Assembly (NCBI GenBank): GCA_026119855.1
Contig: JAOWBW010000862.1
Location: forward strand, 372,001 to 436,000
Direction of reading: 5' to 3'
Source of the DNA: Campanula takesimana
Taxonomy: Eukaryota > Streptophyta > Magnoliopsida > Asterales > Campanulaceae
DNA: 64,000 nucleotides
Numbering within the stretch: position 1 is the stretch's first letter; each line of letters begins with the position of its first letter. The notes beneath the pieces are model-generated. The model did not search any database. It was not told the origin of the DNA and saw nothing but the letters and a program-made list of their open reading frames with translations. Shown here piece by piece: positions 1 through 9,175 of this stretch. The translations under genes were made by a program, and so were the position numbers.

Positions 1-263
1 AATACAAACCTAACCCTATATGGACAAAGGAACCCGAAAATTGGCATAAAAACGGACCCGGAATTTTCCCATCCCGACAAGTGGCGGTCATCCATATTGG
101 TCCTGTGCAGTCGCCCATAAAGCTGCTCCTCCGGACGAACCAACTGATTAAGTGGGCGGTCGCCCACCATCACCTTGGGCGGCCGCCCAGAGCAACAGTC
201 CCTCCGACGATTTTCTTCCTTTTTGCTCCGAAGTCTAGTCCCGGTTGGTCCTCTATTCCAACA
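1..263 (-). repeat. Partial 3' LTR of element A, cut by the window edge
   Basis: The segment aligns almost base for base with 6983-7245 of the right LTR and ends in CCAACA at 263. The next bases (ATCTCCCACCT, 264-274) read on the minus strand as the purine tract AGGTGGGAGAT directly before the LTR start TGTTGG. Several CpG-rich palindromes seen in the right LTR are eroded here (for example CCCATATTGG against TCCATATTGG), consistent with C-to-T decay. Confidence 0.9.
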
Positions 264-373
264 ATCTCCCACCTAGAGATCAACCGCGCATACAAGCCCC
301 GTATCCGTTCTTCAACTCATCCTTGGTGTCGTCCTAGTGCTCACCTCGAACATGGTAGTGCCTTCCTGCTCTC

Positions 374-1726
374 CTATTTTCCAAGCCCAATTGAAGCTTT
401 ACATAGCTTCAACTTTTCAAGGTTTACCACCTTGGTCAACATGTCAGCCGGGTTCTCCGATCCCAACATCTTCTCCATCCTTAAGATCTTCCTCTCCAAG
501 AGATGCCTGATGTAGTGAAACCTCAGCTCAATGTGCTTCGTCCTAGAATGAAATGCCGGATTCCTAGCCAAGTGAATTGCACTCTGACTGTCACTGTAGA
601 GAGCATTACCACTTCGCGTCTTCCCAAGTTCACCCAAGAAGTTCTGCAACCATACCATCCCTTTGCTTGCCTCTGTCACTGCCACATATTCTGCTTCCGC
701 AGTCGACTGAGCCACGATCTTCTGCAATTTAGAAGCCCAGGAGATAGCCGTACCACCCAATGTGAAAACATAACCCGTAGTACTTCTCCTCTTATCAAGA
801 TCACTTGATGCCAAATCCGCATCCACATAACCCGCTAACACGACATCCTTGCTTGAGAAACATAGAGCCTTACCAGCAGTACCCTTTAAGTAACGCAGGA
901 TCCATTTAACCGCTTCCCAATGTTGCTTCCCTGGATTGCCCATGTACTGGCTGACTACTCCCACCGTATGTGCAATGTCCGGCCTTGTACACACCATTGC
1001 ATACATTAGACTCCCCACTGCCGAAGCATATGGAGTCCTCTCCATCTTGTCACGCTCCTCCTTGCCCTTAGGTGAGTCCTTCTCGGATAGCTTGAAATGC
1101 ATACCCAATGGTGTCCCTGTTGGCTTCGCCTCTTCCATGCAAAACCTTGTCAAGACTTTCTCAATGTATTCTGCTTGTGAAAGAACCAACTTACCCAACT
1201 CCCTATTCCGGTCAATCCGCATACCCAAGATTTTTCTGGCCTCCCCCAAATCCTTCATCTCGAACCGTTCTGACAACTGAGCCTTCAATCTGTTTACCTC
1301 TCTACTGCTAGAGACCGCTATTAACATGTCATCCACATATAACAGCAAGATTATATACCCATTGTCCGTGTTCTTGAAGTAGCAACAATGATCCGCCTCA
1401 CATCTGATAAAATCAATATCGTGCATGAATCTATCAAACTTTCTGTACCACTGCCTAGGAGCTTGTTTAAGGCCATACAAGCTCTTAGTCAACCTGCAAA
1501 CCAGTTCCTCGCTACCCTTAGACAAGTAACCCTCTGGTTGTACCATATAAATTTCTTCCTCCAAATCACCATGAAGAAAGGCCGTCTTTACATCCATCTG
1601 TTCCAGCAACAAGTTATCCGCCACTACTATCCCCAGAACCATTCTGATAGTGGTCATCTTCACAACAGGAATGAATACCTCGGTGTAGTCAATACCGTAC
1701 TTTTGCTGAAACCCTTTTACAACCAA
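374..1726 (-). CDS. Copia reverse transcriptase-RNase H, truncated unit of element A
   Basis: 450-residue open segment of a copia polyprotein. RT landmarks are DVKTAFLHGDLEEEIYM near residues 45-61, SLYGLKQAPRQWY near 82-94 and the catalytic YVDD at 130-133. RNase H follows in the last third, with the acidic residues in YVDAD, AEAEYV and YSDSQSA, and it ends in the usual ADMLTK motif. The Met start is internal: the true frame continues upstream through an in-frame TGA (1778-1780) into the integrase segment, so this is not an independent gene. It differs from the copy at 2796-4148 by few residues (AV for SG just after YVDD). RT would copy the element's RNA in cytoplasmic virus-like particles, but the broken frame makes activity unlikely. 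Confidence 0.9.
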   Translation of the reverse strand: MVVKGFQQKYGIDYTEVFIPVVKMTTIRMVLGIVVADNLLLEQMDVKTAFLHGDLEEEIYMVQPEGYLSKGSEELVCRLTKSLYGLKQAPRQWYRKFDRFMHDIDFIRCEADHCCYFKNTDNGYIILLLYVDDMLIAVSSSREVNRLKAQLSERFEMKDLGEARKILGMRIDRNRELGKLVLSQAEYIEKVLTRFCMEEAKPTGTPLGMHFKLSEKDSPKGKEERDKMERTPYASAVGSLMYAMVCTRPDIAHTVGVVSQYMGNPGKQHWEAVKWILRYLKGTAGKALCFSSKDVVLAGYVDADLASSDLDKRRSTTGYVFTLGGTAISWASKLQKIVAQSTAEAEYVAVTEASKGMVWLQNFLGELGKTRSGNALYSDSQSAIHLARNPAFHSRTKHIELRFHYIRHLLERKILRMEKMLGSENPADMLTKVVNLEKLKLCKASIGLGK

Positions 1727-1777
1727 CCTTGCCTTGTAACGCTTACTGCCGTTTGCTTCCTCCTTGATCCTATAAAC

Positions 1778-2617
1778 TCACTTGTTATGCAATGCCTTCT
1801 TCCCCTTAGGCAGTTTAATCAACTCCCAAGTTTTATTGGCCTTCAATGAGTCCATCTCATCATCCATCGCAGCTTTCCACTTATCACAAAGTGCACTACG
1901 AATAGCCTCCGCATAACATTCCGGTTCACCACTATCTGTTAACAACAAATAGTAATTAGAAGGAGTATACCTGTCAGGTGATCCACGCAATCTCCTGGAT
2001 CTACGTAGCGGAATATCCGGTTCCGGAGTATGTGGTTCATCTTCAGTAACCCCCTGACCATGGTCATCATGAACCGTCCTGCTCCCACCCGAGTCTGGAA
2101 TATCCACCTCTACAACCTCCGGTTCTGAACTAATATCATTAGATGCCCCCTTTCTGTCCTTATACAATACTTGTTCATTGAATACCACATCTCGACTACG
2201 AATAATTTTATGGTTTTGGTCATCCCAAAACTTATACCCGAAGTCATCCCCACCATACCCAATAAACGTACATTTTACAGATTTTGCATCTAACTTAGTT
2301 CTATCAACAGAGTCAATATGAACATATGAAACGCAGCCAAATATGCGAAGAAAGGACAGATTTACTTGCTTGCCACTCCATCCTTCCTCTGGAATTTCAT
2401 TCCCCAATGGTACCGATGGTCCCCTATTGATCAAGAAAGCAGCCGTGTCAATCGCATATGCCCAGAACCTCTTCGGAAGTCCACACTTCAACCTCATACT
2501 TCTAGCCCTCTCGTTCAATGTCCTGTTCATCCTCTCTGCAACCCCATTGTGTTGTGGTGTGCCCTTTGTAGTCTTCTCCATGCGAATTCCATCACCTTGG
2601 GTGGCCGCCCAGAGCAA
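1778..2617 (-). CDS. C-terminal integrase fragment fused in frame to LTR sequence (element A)
   Basis: From GIRMEKTTKGTPQHNG onward this is the second half of a copia integrase core, including the catalytic Glu in HNGVAERMNRTL, followed by the C-terminal part (IGYGGDDFGYKFWDD, IRSRDVVFNE) and the acidic linker to RT. The Asp residues of the DDE triad and the zinc-binding HHCC region are missing. The first eight or so residues (MLWAATQGD) are translated from LTR sequence, because the deletion breakpoint at 2589-2592 joins the middle LTR directly to integrase. The frame closes at a TGA (1778-1780) where the family normally has Trp before VYRIKEE; the complete unit has the same stop at 4200-4202. 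Confidence 0.88.
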   Translation of the reverse strand: MLWAATQGDGIRMEKTTKGTPQHNGVAERMNRTLNERARSMRLKCGLPKRFWAYAIDTAAFLINRGPSVPLGNEIPEEGWSGKQVNLSFLRIFGCVSYVHIDSVDRTKLDAKSVKCTFIGYGGDDFGYKFWDDQNHKIIRSRDVVFNEQVLYKDRKGASNDISSEPEVVEVDIPDSGGSRTVHDDHGQGVTEDEPHTPEPDIPLRRSRRLRGSPDRYTPSNYYLLLTDSGEPECYAEAIRSALCDKWKAAMDDEMDSLKANKTWELIKLPKGKKALHNK

Positions 2618-2685
2618 CAGTCCCTCCGACGATTTTCTTCCTTTTTGCTCCGAAGTCTAGTCCCGGTTGGTCCTCTATTCCAACA
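2589..2685 (-). repeat. Remnant of the shared middle LTR of element A
   Basis: Positions 2593-2685 match the right-hand end of the LTR (7149-7245), including the decayed palindrome GGGTGGCCGCCC and the terminal CCAACA. It is followed by ATCTCCCACC, the polypurine tract read in reverse. The left edge joins integrase sequence through the shared bases CCAT (2589-2592), a microhomology junction. About 400 bp of this LTR are missing. Confidence 0.88.
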
Positions 2686-2795
2686 ATCTCCCACCAAGAG
2701 ATCAACCGCGCATACAAGCCCCGTATCCGTTCTTCAACTCATCCTTGGTGTCGTCCTAGTGCTCACCTCGAACATGGTAGTGCCTTCCTGCTCTC

Positions 2796-4148
2796 CTATT
2801 TTCCAAGCCCAATTGAAGCTTTACATAGCTTCAACTTTTCAAGGTTTACCACCTTGGTCAACATGTCAGCCGGGTTCTCCGATCCCAAAATCTTCTCCAT
2901 CCTTAAGATCTTCCTCTCCAAGAGATGCCTGATGTAGTGAAACCTCAGCTCAATGTGCTTCGTTCTAGAATGAAATGCCGGATTCCTAGCCAAGTGAATT
3001 GCACTCTGACTGTCACTGTAGAGAGCATTACCACTTCGCGTCTTCCCAAGTTCACCCAAGAAGTTCTGCAACCATACCATCTCTTTGCTTGCCTCTGTCA
3101 CTGCCACATATTCTGCTTCCGCAGTCGACTGAGCCACGATCTTCTGCAATTTAGAAGCCCAGGAGATAGCCGTACCACCCAATGTGAAAACATAACCCGT
3201 AGTACTTCTCCTCTTATCAAGATCACTTGATGCCAAATCCGCATCCACATAACCCGCTAACACGACATCCTTGCTTGAGAAACATAGAGCCTTACCAGCA
3301 GTACCCTTTAAGTAACGCAGGATCCATTTAACCGCTTCCCAATGTTGCTTCCCTGGATTGCCCATGTACCGGCTGACTACTCCCACCGCATGTGCAATGT
3401 CCGGCCTTGTACACACCATTGCATACATTAGACTCCCTACTGCCGAAGCATATGGAGTCCTCTCCATCTTGTCACGCTCCTCCTTGCCCTTAGGTGAGTC
3501 CTTCTCGGATAGCTTGAAATGCATACCCAATGGTGTCCCTGTTGGCTTCACCTTTTCCATGCAAAACCTTGTCAAGACTTTCTCAATGTATTCTGCTTGT
3601 GAAAGAACCAACTTACCCAACACCCTATTCCGGTCAATCCGCATGCCCAAGATTTTTCTGGCCTCCCCCAAATCCTTCATCTCGAACCGTTCTGACAACT
3701 GAGCCTTCAATCTGTTTACCTCTCTACTGCTAGAGCCCGATATTAACATGTCATCCACATATAACAGCAAGATTATATACCCATTGTCCGTGTTCTTGAA
3801 GTAGCAACAATGATCCGCCTCACATCTGATAAAATCAATATCGTGCATGAATCTATCAAACTTTCTGTACCACTGCCTAGGAGCTTGTTTAAGGCCATAC
3901 AAGCTCTTAGTCAACCTGCAAACCAGTTCCTCGCTACCCTTAGACAAGTAACCCTCTGGTTGTACCATGTAAATTTCTTCCTCCAAATCACCATGAAGAA
4001 AGGCCGTCTTTACATCCATTTGTTCCAGCAACAAGTTATCCGCCACTACTATCCCCAGAACCATTCTGATAGTGGTCATCTTCACAACAGGAGTGAATAC
4101 CTCGGTGTAGTCAATACCGTACTTTTGCTGAAACCCTTTTACAACCAA
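2796..4148 (-). CDS. Copia reverse transcriptase-RNase H, complete unit of element A
   Basis: 450-residue open segment with the same RT and RNase H landmarks as the copy at 374-1726: VKTAFLHGDLEEEIYM near residues 46-61, YGLKQAPRQWY near 84-94, YVDD at 130-133, RNase H acidic motifs YVDAD, AEAEYV and YSDSQSA in the last third, and ADMLTK near the end. It is in the same frame as the integrase segment 4200-5510 and is separated from it only by a TGA at 4200-4202. The Met start is therefore arbitrary; the domain belonged to one long gag-pol frame. Only a readthrough or an unbroken relative could supply this activity. Confidence 0.92.
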   Translation of the reverse strand: MVVKGFQQKYGIDYTEVFTPVVKMTTIRMVLGIVVADNLLLEQMDVKTAFLHGDLEEEIYMVQPEGYLSKGSEELVCRLTKSLYGLKQAPRQWYRKFDRFMHDIDFIRCEADHCCYFKNTDNGYIILLLYVDDMLISGSSSREVNRLKAQLSERFEMKDLGEARKILGMRIDRNRVLGKLVLSQAEYIEKVLTRFCMEKVKPTGTPLGMHFKLSEKDSPKGKEERDKMERTPYASAVGSLMYAMVCTRPDIAHAVGVVSRYMGNPGKQHWEAVKWILRYLKGTAGKALCFSSKDVVLAGYVDADLASSDLDKRRSTTGYVFTLGGTAISWASKLQKIVAQSTAEAEYVAVTEASKEMVWLQNFLGELGKTRSGNALYSDSQSAIHLARNPAFHSRTKHIELRFHYIRHLLERKILRMEKILGSENPADMLTKVVNLEKLKLCKASIGLGK

Positions 4149-4199
4149 CCTTGCCTTGTAACGCTTACTGCCGTTTGCTTCCTCCTTGATCCTGTAAAC

Positions 4200-5510
4200 T
4201 CACTTGTTATGCAATGCCTTCTTCCCCTTAGGCAGTTTAATCAACTCCCAAGTTTTATTGGCCTTCAATGAGTCCATCTCATCATCCATCGCAGCTTTCC
4301 ACTTATCACAAAGTGCACTACGAATAGCCTCCGCATAACATTCCGGTTCACCACTATCTGTTAACAAGAAATAGTAATTTGAAGGAGTATACCTGTTAGG
4401 TGATCCACGCAATCTGCTGGATCTACGCAGCGGAATATCCGGTTCCGGAGTATGTGGTTCATCTTCAGTGACCCCCTGACCATGGTCATCATGAACCGTC
4501 CTGCTCCCACCTGAGTCTGGAATATCCACCTCTACAACCTCCGGTTCCGAACTAATATCATCAGATGCCCCATTTCTGTCCTTGTACAATACTTGTTCAT
4601 TGAATACCACATCTCGACTACGAATAATTTTATGGTTTTGGTCATCCCAAAACTTATACCCGAAGTCATCCCCACCATACCCAATAAACGTACATTTTAC
4701 AGATTTTGCATCTAACTTAGTTCTATCAACAGAGTCAATATGAACATATGAAACGCAGCCAAATATGCGAAGAAAGGACAGATTTACCTGCTTTCCACTG
4801 CATACTTCCTCTGGAATTTCATTCCCCAATGGTACCGATGGTACCCTATTGATCAAGAAAGCAGCCGTGTCAATCGCATATGCCCAGAACCTCTTCGGAA
4901 GTCCACACTTCAACCTCATACTTCTAGCCCTCTCGTTCAATGTCCTGTTCATCCTCTCTGCAACCCCATTGTGTTGTGGTGTGCCCTTTGGAGTCTTCTC
5001 CATGCGAATGCCATTCGCTTCACAATATTCCTTGAACTCCCCGAGCTCATACTCCCCTCCGTTATCTGACCTCAAGCACTTAAGCTTAAGTCCCGTCTGA
5101 TTCTCCACCAAAGCCTTCCATTTCTTAAACACCTCGAATGCCTCATCTTTGTGTTTCAAGAAATAAACCCAGACTTTCCTTGTCGAATCATCAATGAACG
5201 ACAGGTAATATGACGCACCACCCAGAGAAGTTACCGGGGCCGGCCCCCACAAATCCGTGTGGACCAAATCCAACTTTCCTTCCCTCAAAGTCCTACCTGT
5301 CCTCGAGAAATTACTCCTCGCCTGTTTGCCAAACACACAATCTTCGCAGATCCCCACGTCGACTGTCTTCAAACCTGGTAGTCTTCCCTTTGAGAAAAGT
5401 ACTTTCATCCCCTTCTCACTCATGTGACCCAATCGACAGTGCCACAAATCTGTATCACCCTTGGCTGACGCCACCGCGATACTTGCCTTGGTGTTATTCG
5501 CCAAATACAA
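4200..5510 (-). CDS. Copia GAG-pre-integrase and integrase, element A
   Basis: 436-residue segment. The pre-integrase zinc-binding part is WHCRLGHMSEKGMKVL with ICEDCVFGKQ (HHCC type). The integrase core carries the DDE residues in LVHTDLWGPA, LRSDNGGEY and GTPQHNGVAERMNR, followed by the C-terminal region ending IRSRDVVFNE and an acidic, proline-containing linker. Its role would be joining of element DNA to the host chromosome. It is in frame with gag-protease upstream; only a TAG at 5562-5564 separates them. It ends at a TGA (4200-4202) replacing a conserved Trp before the RT domain. Confidence 0.92.
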   Translation of the reverse strand: MYLANNTKASIAVASAKGDTDLWHCRLGHMSEKGMKVLFSKGRLPGLKTVDVGICEDCVFGKQARSNFSRTGRTLREGKLDLVHTDLWGPAPVTSLGGASYYLSFIDDSTRKVWVYFLKHKDEAFEVFKKWKALVENQTGLKLKCLRSDNGGEYELGEFKEYCEANGIRMEKTPKGTPQHNGVAERMNRTLNERARSMRLKCGLPKRFWAYAIDTAAFLINRVPSVPLGNEIPEEVCSGKQVNLSFLRIFGCVSYVHIDSVDRTKLDAKSVKCTFIGYGGDDFGYKFWDDQNHKIIRSRDVVFNEQVLYKDRNGASDDISSEPEVVEVDIPDSGGSRTVHDDHGQGVTEDEPHTPEPDIPLRRSSRLRGSPNRYTPSNYYFLLTDSGEPECYAEAIRSALCDKWKAAMDDEMDSLKANKTWELIKLPKGKKALHNK

Positions 5511-5561
5511 TGTCCCCTCCTTATTACCTTGAGCGATATCAGAATCCTCCTTGGTAATAAC

Positions 5562-6707
5562 CTAGTTCATGCAGCCAAAAGTTACCTTGTAACCTTCTTC
5601 ATCCAACTGCCCAACTGAATGCAGGTTCTTTTTCAAACCCGGAATGTGTCTGACCCCGTGCAGATGTAGGACCTTCCCGTCCGATGCTCCTATTCTGACA
5701 TCCCCCTTCCCCTTGATTTCCAAAGGCTCGCTATCCGCCAGATAGACCTTACCGAAATCACCGGAAGTATAATTCTCCATCTCTTCTGCATGCCCGCAAG
5801 AGTGGAATGATGCCCCCGAATCCAGCACCCATGATTCTAGTGCACTACTAACACTCAGAACCAGTACATCATTACCTTCAATTGTCACATTCACCGAATT
5901 GCCCCCACGATTGGGACAATCCTTCTTGTAATGTCCTAACTCCTTGCAATGATAATACTGCACCGATCCTTTCGCAACCCTTGGTTTGTCTCTGATCTCC
6001 ACGGCCTTGCCCTTACCACCCACTACGTTTTCCCTTGATTCAGTTCTCCCTTTATTGCTAGTACCCGGCCTTCCCCTGCTAGTAGTAGCTAAAGCCGATC
6101 CCGAAGTAGACGATGTCCCCAATTTCTTCAAACGATTTTCCTCGCCCAACAAGAAGTCTTTAACATCATCATACTTCAATTTGTTCTTACCCGCTGAAGC
6201 ATTGATCGCTGTCACCGTCCCGCTCCAACTTCCTGATAAAGACGCTAGCAACAAGCACGCATGAACCTCATCATCAAACATAATATCCAACGCAATCAAT
6301 GAGTCTATAACATCCATAAACTCATCGATGTGCTTAGCTAAGGATCCTCCCTCTTGCATCTTGAGACTACCCATATTGCGTATCAAATCAACCTTGTTTG
6401 CAGCAGATGGAGTTTCAAATCTCTCAGTAAGATAATCCAATAGCTCCTTTGTGGTTTTTGCCTTCTTGGTAGTCTTCGCGATCCACTTTGACAAAGTAGA
6501 TCTAACCACCCCTAGGGCTTTCCGATCCATGAGATCCCAATCTTCTTGCTTTTCTCCTTCCGGTTTGACACCCTTTAGAGGATTATAGAGATCTTTGTTG
6601 TACAAGAGATCCTCTATTTTCATCCTCCAAAACCCGTAGTCAGACCCATCGAATTTCTCCACCGCTTGTTTATCCTTGCCCATTCTTGATTGCTTGACAA
6701 CACCCAA
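5562..6707 (-). CDS. Copia Gag and protease, element A
   Basis: 381-residue segment. The N-terminal two-thirds is a copia capsid (FDGSDYGFWRMKIEDLL near the start, then the helical region LSGSWSGTVTAI). A zinc knuckle follows at about residue 250: YYHCKELGHYKKDC fits C-X2-C-X4-H-X4-C except that the first Cys is Tyr, a likely G-to-A loss. The protease has the active-site motif WVLDSGAS. The second Met (MGKDKQ) fits the family start better than the first. The frame stops at a TAG (5562-5564), but the same frame continues directly into integrase. Confidence 0.9.
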   Translation of the reverse strand: MGVVKQSRMGKDKQAVEKFDGSDYGFWRMKIEDLLYNKDLYNPLKGVKPEGEKQEDWDLMDRKALGVVRSTLSKWIAKTTKKAKTTKELLDYLTERFETPSAANKVDLIRNMGSLKMQEGGSLAKHIDEFMDVIDSLIALDIMFDDEVHACLLLASLSGSWSGTVTAINASAGKNKLKYDDVKDFLLGEENRLKKLGTSSTSGSALATTSRGRPGTSNKGRTESRENVVGGKGKAVEIRDKPRVAKGSVQYYHCKELGHYKKDCPNRGGNSVNVTIEGNDVLVLSVSSALESWVLDSGASFHSCGHAEEMENYTSGDFGKVYLADSEPLEIKGKGDVRIGASDGKVLHLHGVRHIPGLKKNLHSVGQLDEEGYKVTFGCMN

Positions 6708-6737
6708 TCGGTTGATTAACCCTGATCTCCAACCAGA

Positions 6738-6750
6738 GCTCTTGATACCA
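6738..6750 (-). other. Primer binding site, initiator-Met tRNA type (element A)
   Basis: On the minus strand the sequence reads TGGTATCAAGAGC, two bases after the LTR end. It matches the common plant copia primer site TGGTATCAGAGC with one extra base, and it fixes the transcription direction as minus. Confidence 0.85.
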
Positions 6751-6752
6751 GT

Positions 6753-7245
6753 TGTTGTGGATATGGCCCTCCACTACCCAAGCAAATCGAAAGAACAATA
6801 AAAGCACACAAACAAAGCACAAGAAATCAAAGCAAGAAAAGACACAGAAATTGTTTACCCAGTTCGTCAATATGTTTGACTACGTCTGGGGGCACTACCA
6901 AGCCAGGATCTTGCACTATAATATGTTATCTTGAAGTTACAATGAGTTTAGGGGCGGAACTTTACTTAAATATGTGCCCAGGAATACAAACCTAACCCTA
7001 GATGGACAAAGGAACCCGAAAATTGGCCTAAAAACGGACCCGGAATTTTCCCATCCCGACAAGTGGCGGTCGCCCATATTGGTCCTGGGCGGTCGCCCAT
7101 AAAGCTGCTCCTTCGGACGAACCAACTGATTAAGTGGGCGGTCGCCCACCATCACCTTGGGCGGCCGCCCAGAGCAACAGTCCCTCCGACGATTTTCTTC
7201 CTTTTTGCTCCGAAGTCTAGTCCCGATTGGTCCTCTATTCCAACA
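6753..7245 (-). repeat. 5' LTR of element A (493 bp)
   Basis: Begins TGTTG and ends CCAACA on the plus strand, giving TGTTGG...CAACA in element orientation, adjacent to the primer binding site. The left LTR (1-263) and the middle remnant (2589-2685) match its right part. A weak TATA-like stretch (TATTTAA read on the minus strand near 6964-6972) lies on the gag side of a cluster of GC-rich palindromes. Confidence 0.92.
7064..7171. promoter_or_regulatory. Four GGGCG-NN-CGCCC palindromes in the LTR of element A
   Basis: Inverted-repeat sites occur at 7064-7076 (TGGCGGTCGCCCA), 7086-7099 (TGGGCGGTCGCCCA), 7134-7149 (GTGGGCGGTCGCCCAC) and 7158-7171 (TGGGCGGCCGCCCA, a perfect palindrome). They lie upstream, in element orientation, of the TATA-like stretch. 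Binding of a dimeric factor is an inference; the repetition and symmetry are directly visible. Confidence 0.6.
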
Positions 7246-8230
7246 CTATTTCTTCCACCTAATAATTCAATTACCATTTTATTTTTACACCCTACAATAG
7301 TTTGGTTTAATTAAAGGGTAAATATAAAGTCACAAAAAAGTTCACAAAATTTGACTTACAAAATGAGGTGTCATGGTTTTTATTGGTGCTTTTAATTAGA
7401 GTGTGCAGGGTCTACAACCGATGCAACAAATAAAATATCAATACCTCATTTTGTATCCATTATTTTGTAAACTTCTTTTGTGCCCCAAGCATTGCCCTTA
7501 ATTAAATTCAACTCCCTTCCAACTCATCATCCTATACCCCACCACTTTTATTTTATTTATATTCTTTATTTTTATAATTAGTAAAATAATAATAATTATT
7601 ATTATTTATAATTAAAATAAAACTTCACACTTAATTAATTTTTTGTAATTGCAATTAAAAAAAATACAAGAAATGACGATAATTATTAAATTTTTCACTA
7701 AAAAGATGTTGAATTTTTTTAAATAAGGGTTAATGAAGGATAATTGAGAATTTTATATTGAGAAAAGGGGTGTGTTTTTTTCGGTGTCCAAATCAAATGA
7801 CTTGCATCTATTTATAGAGGAAAAAAAATAAAAGAAATAATTTACTATAAAATAATTAGCTCAAATACTTGGGATGAAAAATAAATCCGGAAATCTCAAG
7901 AACCAATGGTTGCATGAAACGTGTCCCAATCAGAAACAAAAAAAAAAAAAAAACAAAAACTGACTGACTCACGCGCCTTGTCGGGCGGTGAGTGGCACGC
8001 GCCCAGGTCGGCCCATTGGTTGCCCGCCATGTGTCCAAGGAATGGGTCCCATTTCTTTCTCTCAATCGGGTTGAATTATTTCAACCCCCATTTTAATTCA
8101 ATCCCCTTTCAACTCCCCATTACACCCATTCAATTAACTTAAACCCTTTCAACCCCCCATTCAACCCACCATTGTAAGTAGCCTTATAGACTTAAAAAGA
8201 TAGTCTCTCCGTTCCAACCTTTTTAGAGTA
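7246..8230. other. AT-rich spacer with no gene recognised
   Basis: Long A/T runs, a homopolymer A run near 7937-7953 and no domain-bearing reading frame. The stretch around 8078-8165 repeats CAACCCCCCATT-like words and could be the end of an old DNA transposon, but I could not find a matching partner end. CTATT at 7246-7250 is the candidate target-site copy of element A. Confidence 0.5.
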
Positions 8231-8469
8231 TACTCCCTCCTGTCTCATTTTAAGAGTTAAAAATTTTCTAAAAGAGCGTTCCATTTTAAGATACAAAATC
8301 CTAAAATAGAAAGTGGGTCATACATGTCATACTCACAATAATTATCCACTAACTATTCTCTACCCCACTTTCTCTCTCTTACCCAGCTATCAACACTCAC
8401 AACACATCACATTTTCCTTAATTCTTAAACTCACTCATTTTTTACTATTATAATGAGACGGTGGGAGTA
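8231..8469. mobile_element. Stowaway-like MITE 1
   Basis: The ends are imperfect inverted repeats, CTCCCTCCTGTCTCATT at 8233 and, reversed, CTCCCACCGTCTCATT ending at 8467, flanked by TA on each side (8231-8232 and 8468-8469). The CTCCCTCC start and TA duplication are the hallmarks of Stowaway elements, mobilised by mariner-type transposases. The 235-bp body has no coding capacity. Confidence 0.8.
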
Positions 8470-8526
8470 TGTCCACACTCTTATTTATACGAAAATAAAA
8501 AAAAAAATATAGTGGAAGTGATATAC

Positions 8527-8793
8527 TACCTCCTTCCCTCTTTAATGTACCAACATTGTCATTTTGATTGTCTCTCTTTAATCTACAAAGTCTAAACATT
8601 GAAATATTTTAATACTTTTTAAACAGTAAGACCCATTTATCATACTCACAACAACTATCCACTTATTATTCTCTACTCTACTTTATCTCTCTCACTTAAC
8701 TATCTACACTCACAACACATCACCTTTTCAATCATTTTCTTAATTCTTCTTCCAATACTCATTTTTGTAAATTAAAAAGGAACAAAAGGAGTA
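8527..8793. mobile_element. Stowaway-like MITE 2, same family as MITE 1
   Basis: Starts CCTCCTTCCCTCTTTAAT after TA (8527-8528) and ends with the inverse CTCCTTTTGTTCCTTTTTAA before TA (8792-8793). The interior shares wording with MITE 1 (ATCCACT, ATTCTCTAC, CAACACATCAC), so the two are diverged members of one family lying about 60 bp apart. Confidence 0.7.
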
Positions 8794-8925
8794 AGTGTTG
8801 TGACTATGAAAAGTGAGGAAAAAAGAGAAAGTGAGGTAGAGAATAGTAAATTGGTTGGTATTGTGAGTATAAAAGTAGAAGAGATAATGAGTGGGAGGAA
8901 TATTAAAAATTATTTAACATTTTTC
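8794..8925. repeat. MITE fragment in inverted orientation
   Basis: Read in reverse complement, the stretch contains ACTCACAATACC, ATTCTCTACCTCACTTTCTC and CTCATTATCTCTTC, in the order seen inside MITEs 1 and 2. No clear terminal repeats are left, so it is a partial copy in the opposite direction. Confidence 0.5.
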
Positions 8926-9052
8926 AGAAGTGGATATATACAATGAGGTAGGCTAAGTTGGTGAATCACGTAAATCTGTGTTCTTGTGTTTGATTTGATT
9001 TTCACGATCAACTCTTGTTTATTTCTCTAACAAGTGAAATTATCCCAAAGTA

Positions 9053-9175
9053 GGCTTGTCAGTTGGGCGGGTTAGGGCGGGTTGCGTCGGGTTAGCGGGT
9101 TGTGCCGGGTCCAACCCGTTACAACCCGCTACAACTAACGGGTCACTGACGGGTCGGGCAGGTTGCCGGATCGCC
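9053..9175. repeat. GC-rich CGGGTT/AACCCG patch, possible DNA transposon end
   Basis: Short GGGCGGGTT and CGGGTCCAACCCG words alternate in both orientations, making a self-complementary block unlike the AT-rich flanks. Such CGGGTT-rich ends occur in some plant hAT-type MITEs, but I found no second terminus or target-site duplication. The rest of 9176-9394 (T-runs, AT-rich) shows nothing else. Confidence 0.35.

Larger units (their letters stand above)
1..7245 (-). mobile_element. Tork/Tnt1-like Ty1/copia retrotransposon in a truncated head-to-tail pair (element A)
   Basis: Read on the minus strand the order is 5' LTR (6753-7245), primer binding site, gag-protease, integrase, RT-RNase H, polypurine tract, a short middle LTR remnant (2589-2685), then a second unit with only the C-terminal half of integrase, RT-RNase H, polypurine tract and a 3' LTR cut by the window start (1-263). 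The gag-PR-INT-RT-RH order defines Ty1/copia, and the RT and integrase wording (HGDLEEEIYM, IRSRDVVFNE) is close to the Tnt1/Tork lineage. Neither unit can make a full polyprotein: both carry an in-frame stop at the integrase/RT boundary, and the complete unit has another after the protease. The pair shares its central LTR, as expected from LTR-LTR recombination followed by a deletion. The bases after the right LTR (CTATT, 7246-7250) would be one target-site copy; the other lies outside the window. Confidence 0.9.

Noticed and set aside
81..515. 144-residue plus-strand frame over the left LTR and RNase H end of element A
   Set aside because: It is the complement of LTR and pol sequence coded on the other strand and has no domain; the same kind of shadow appears at 2366-2932.
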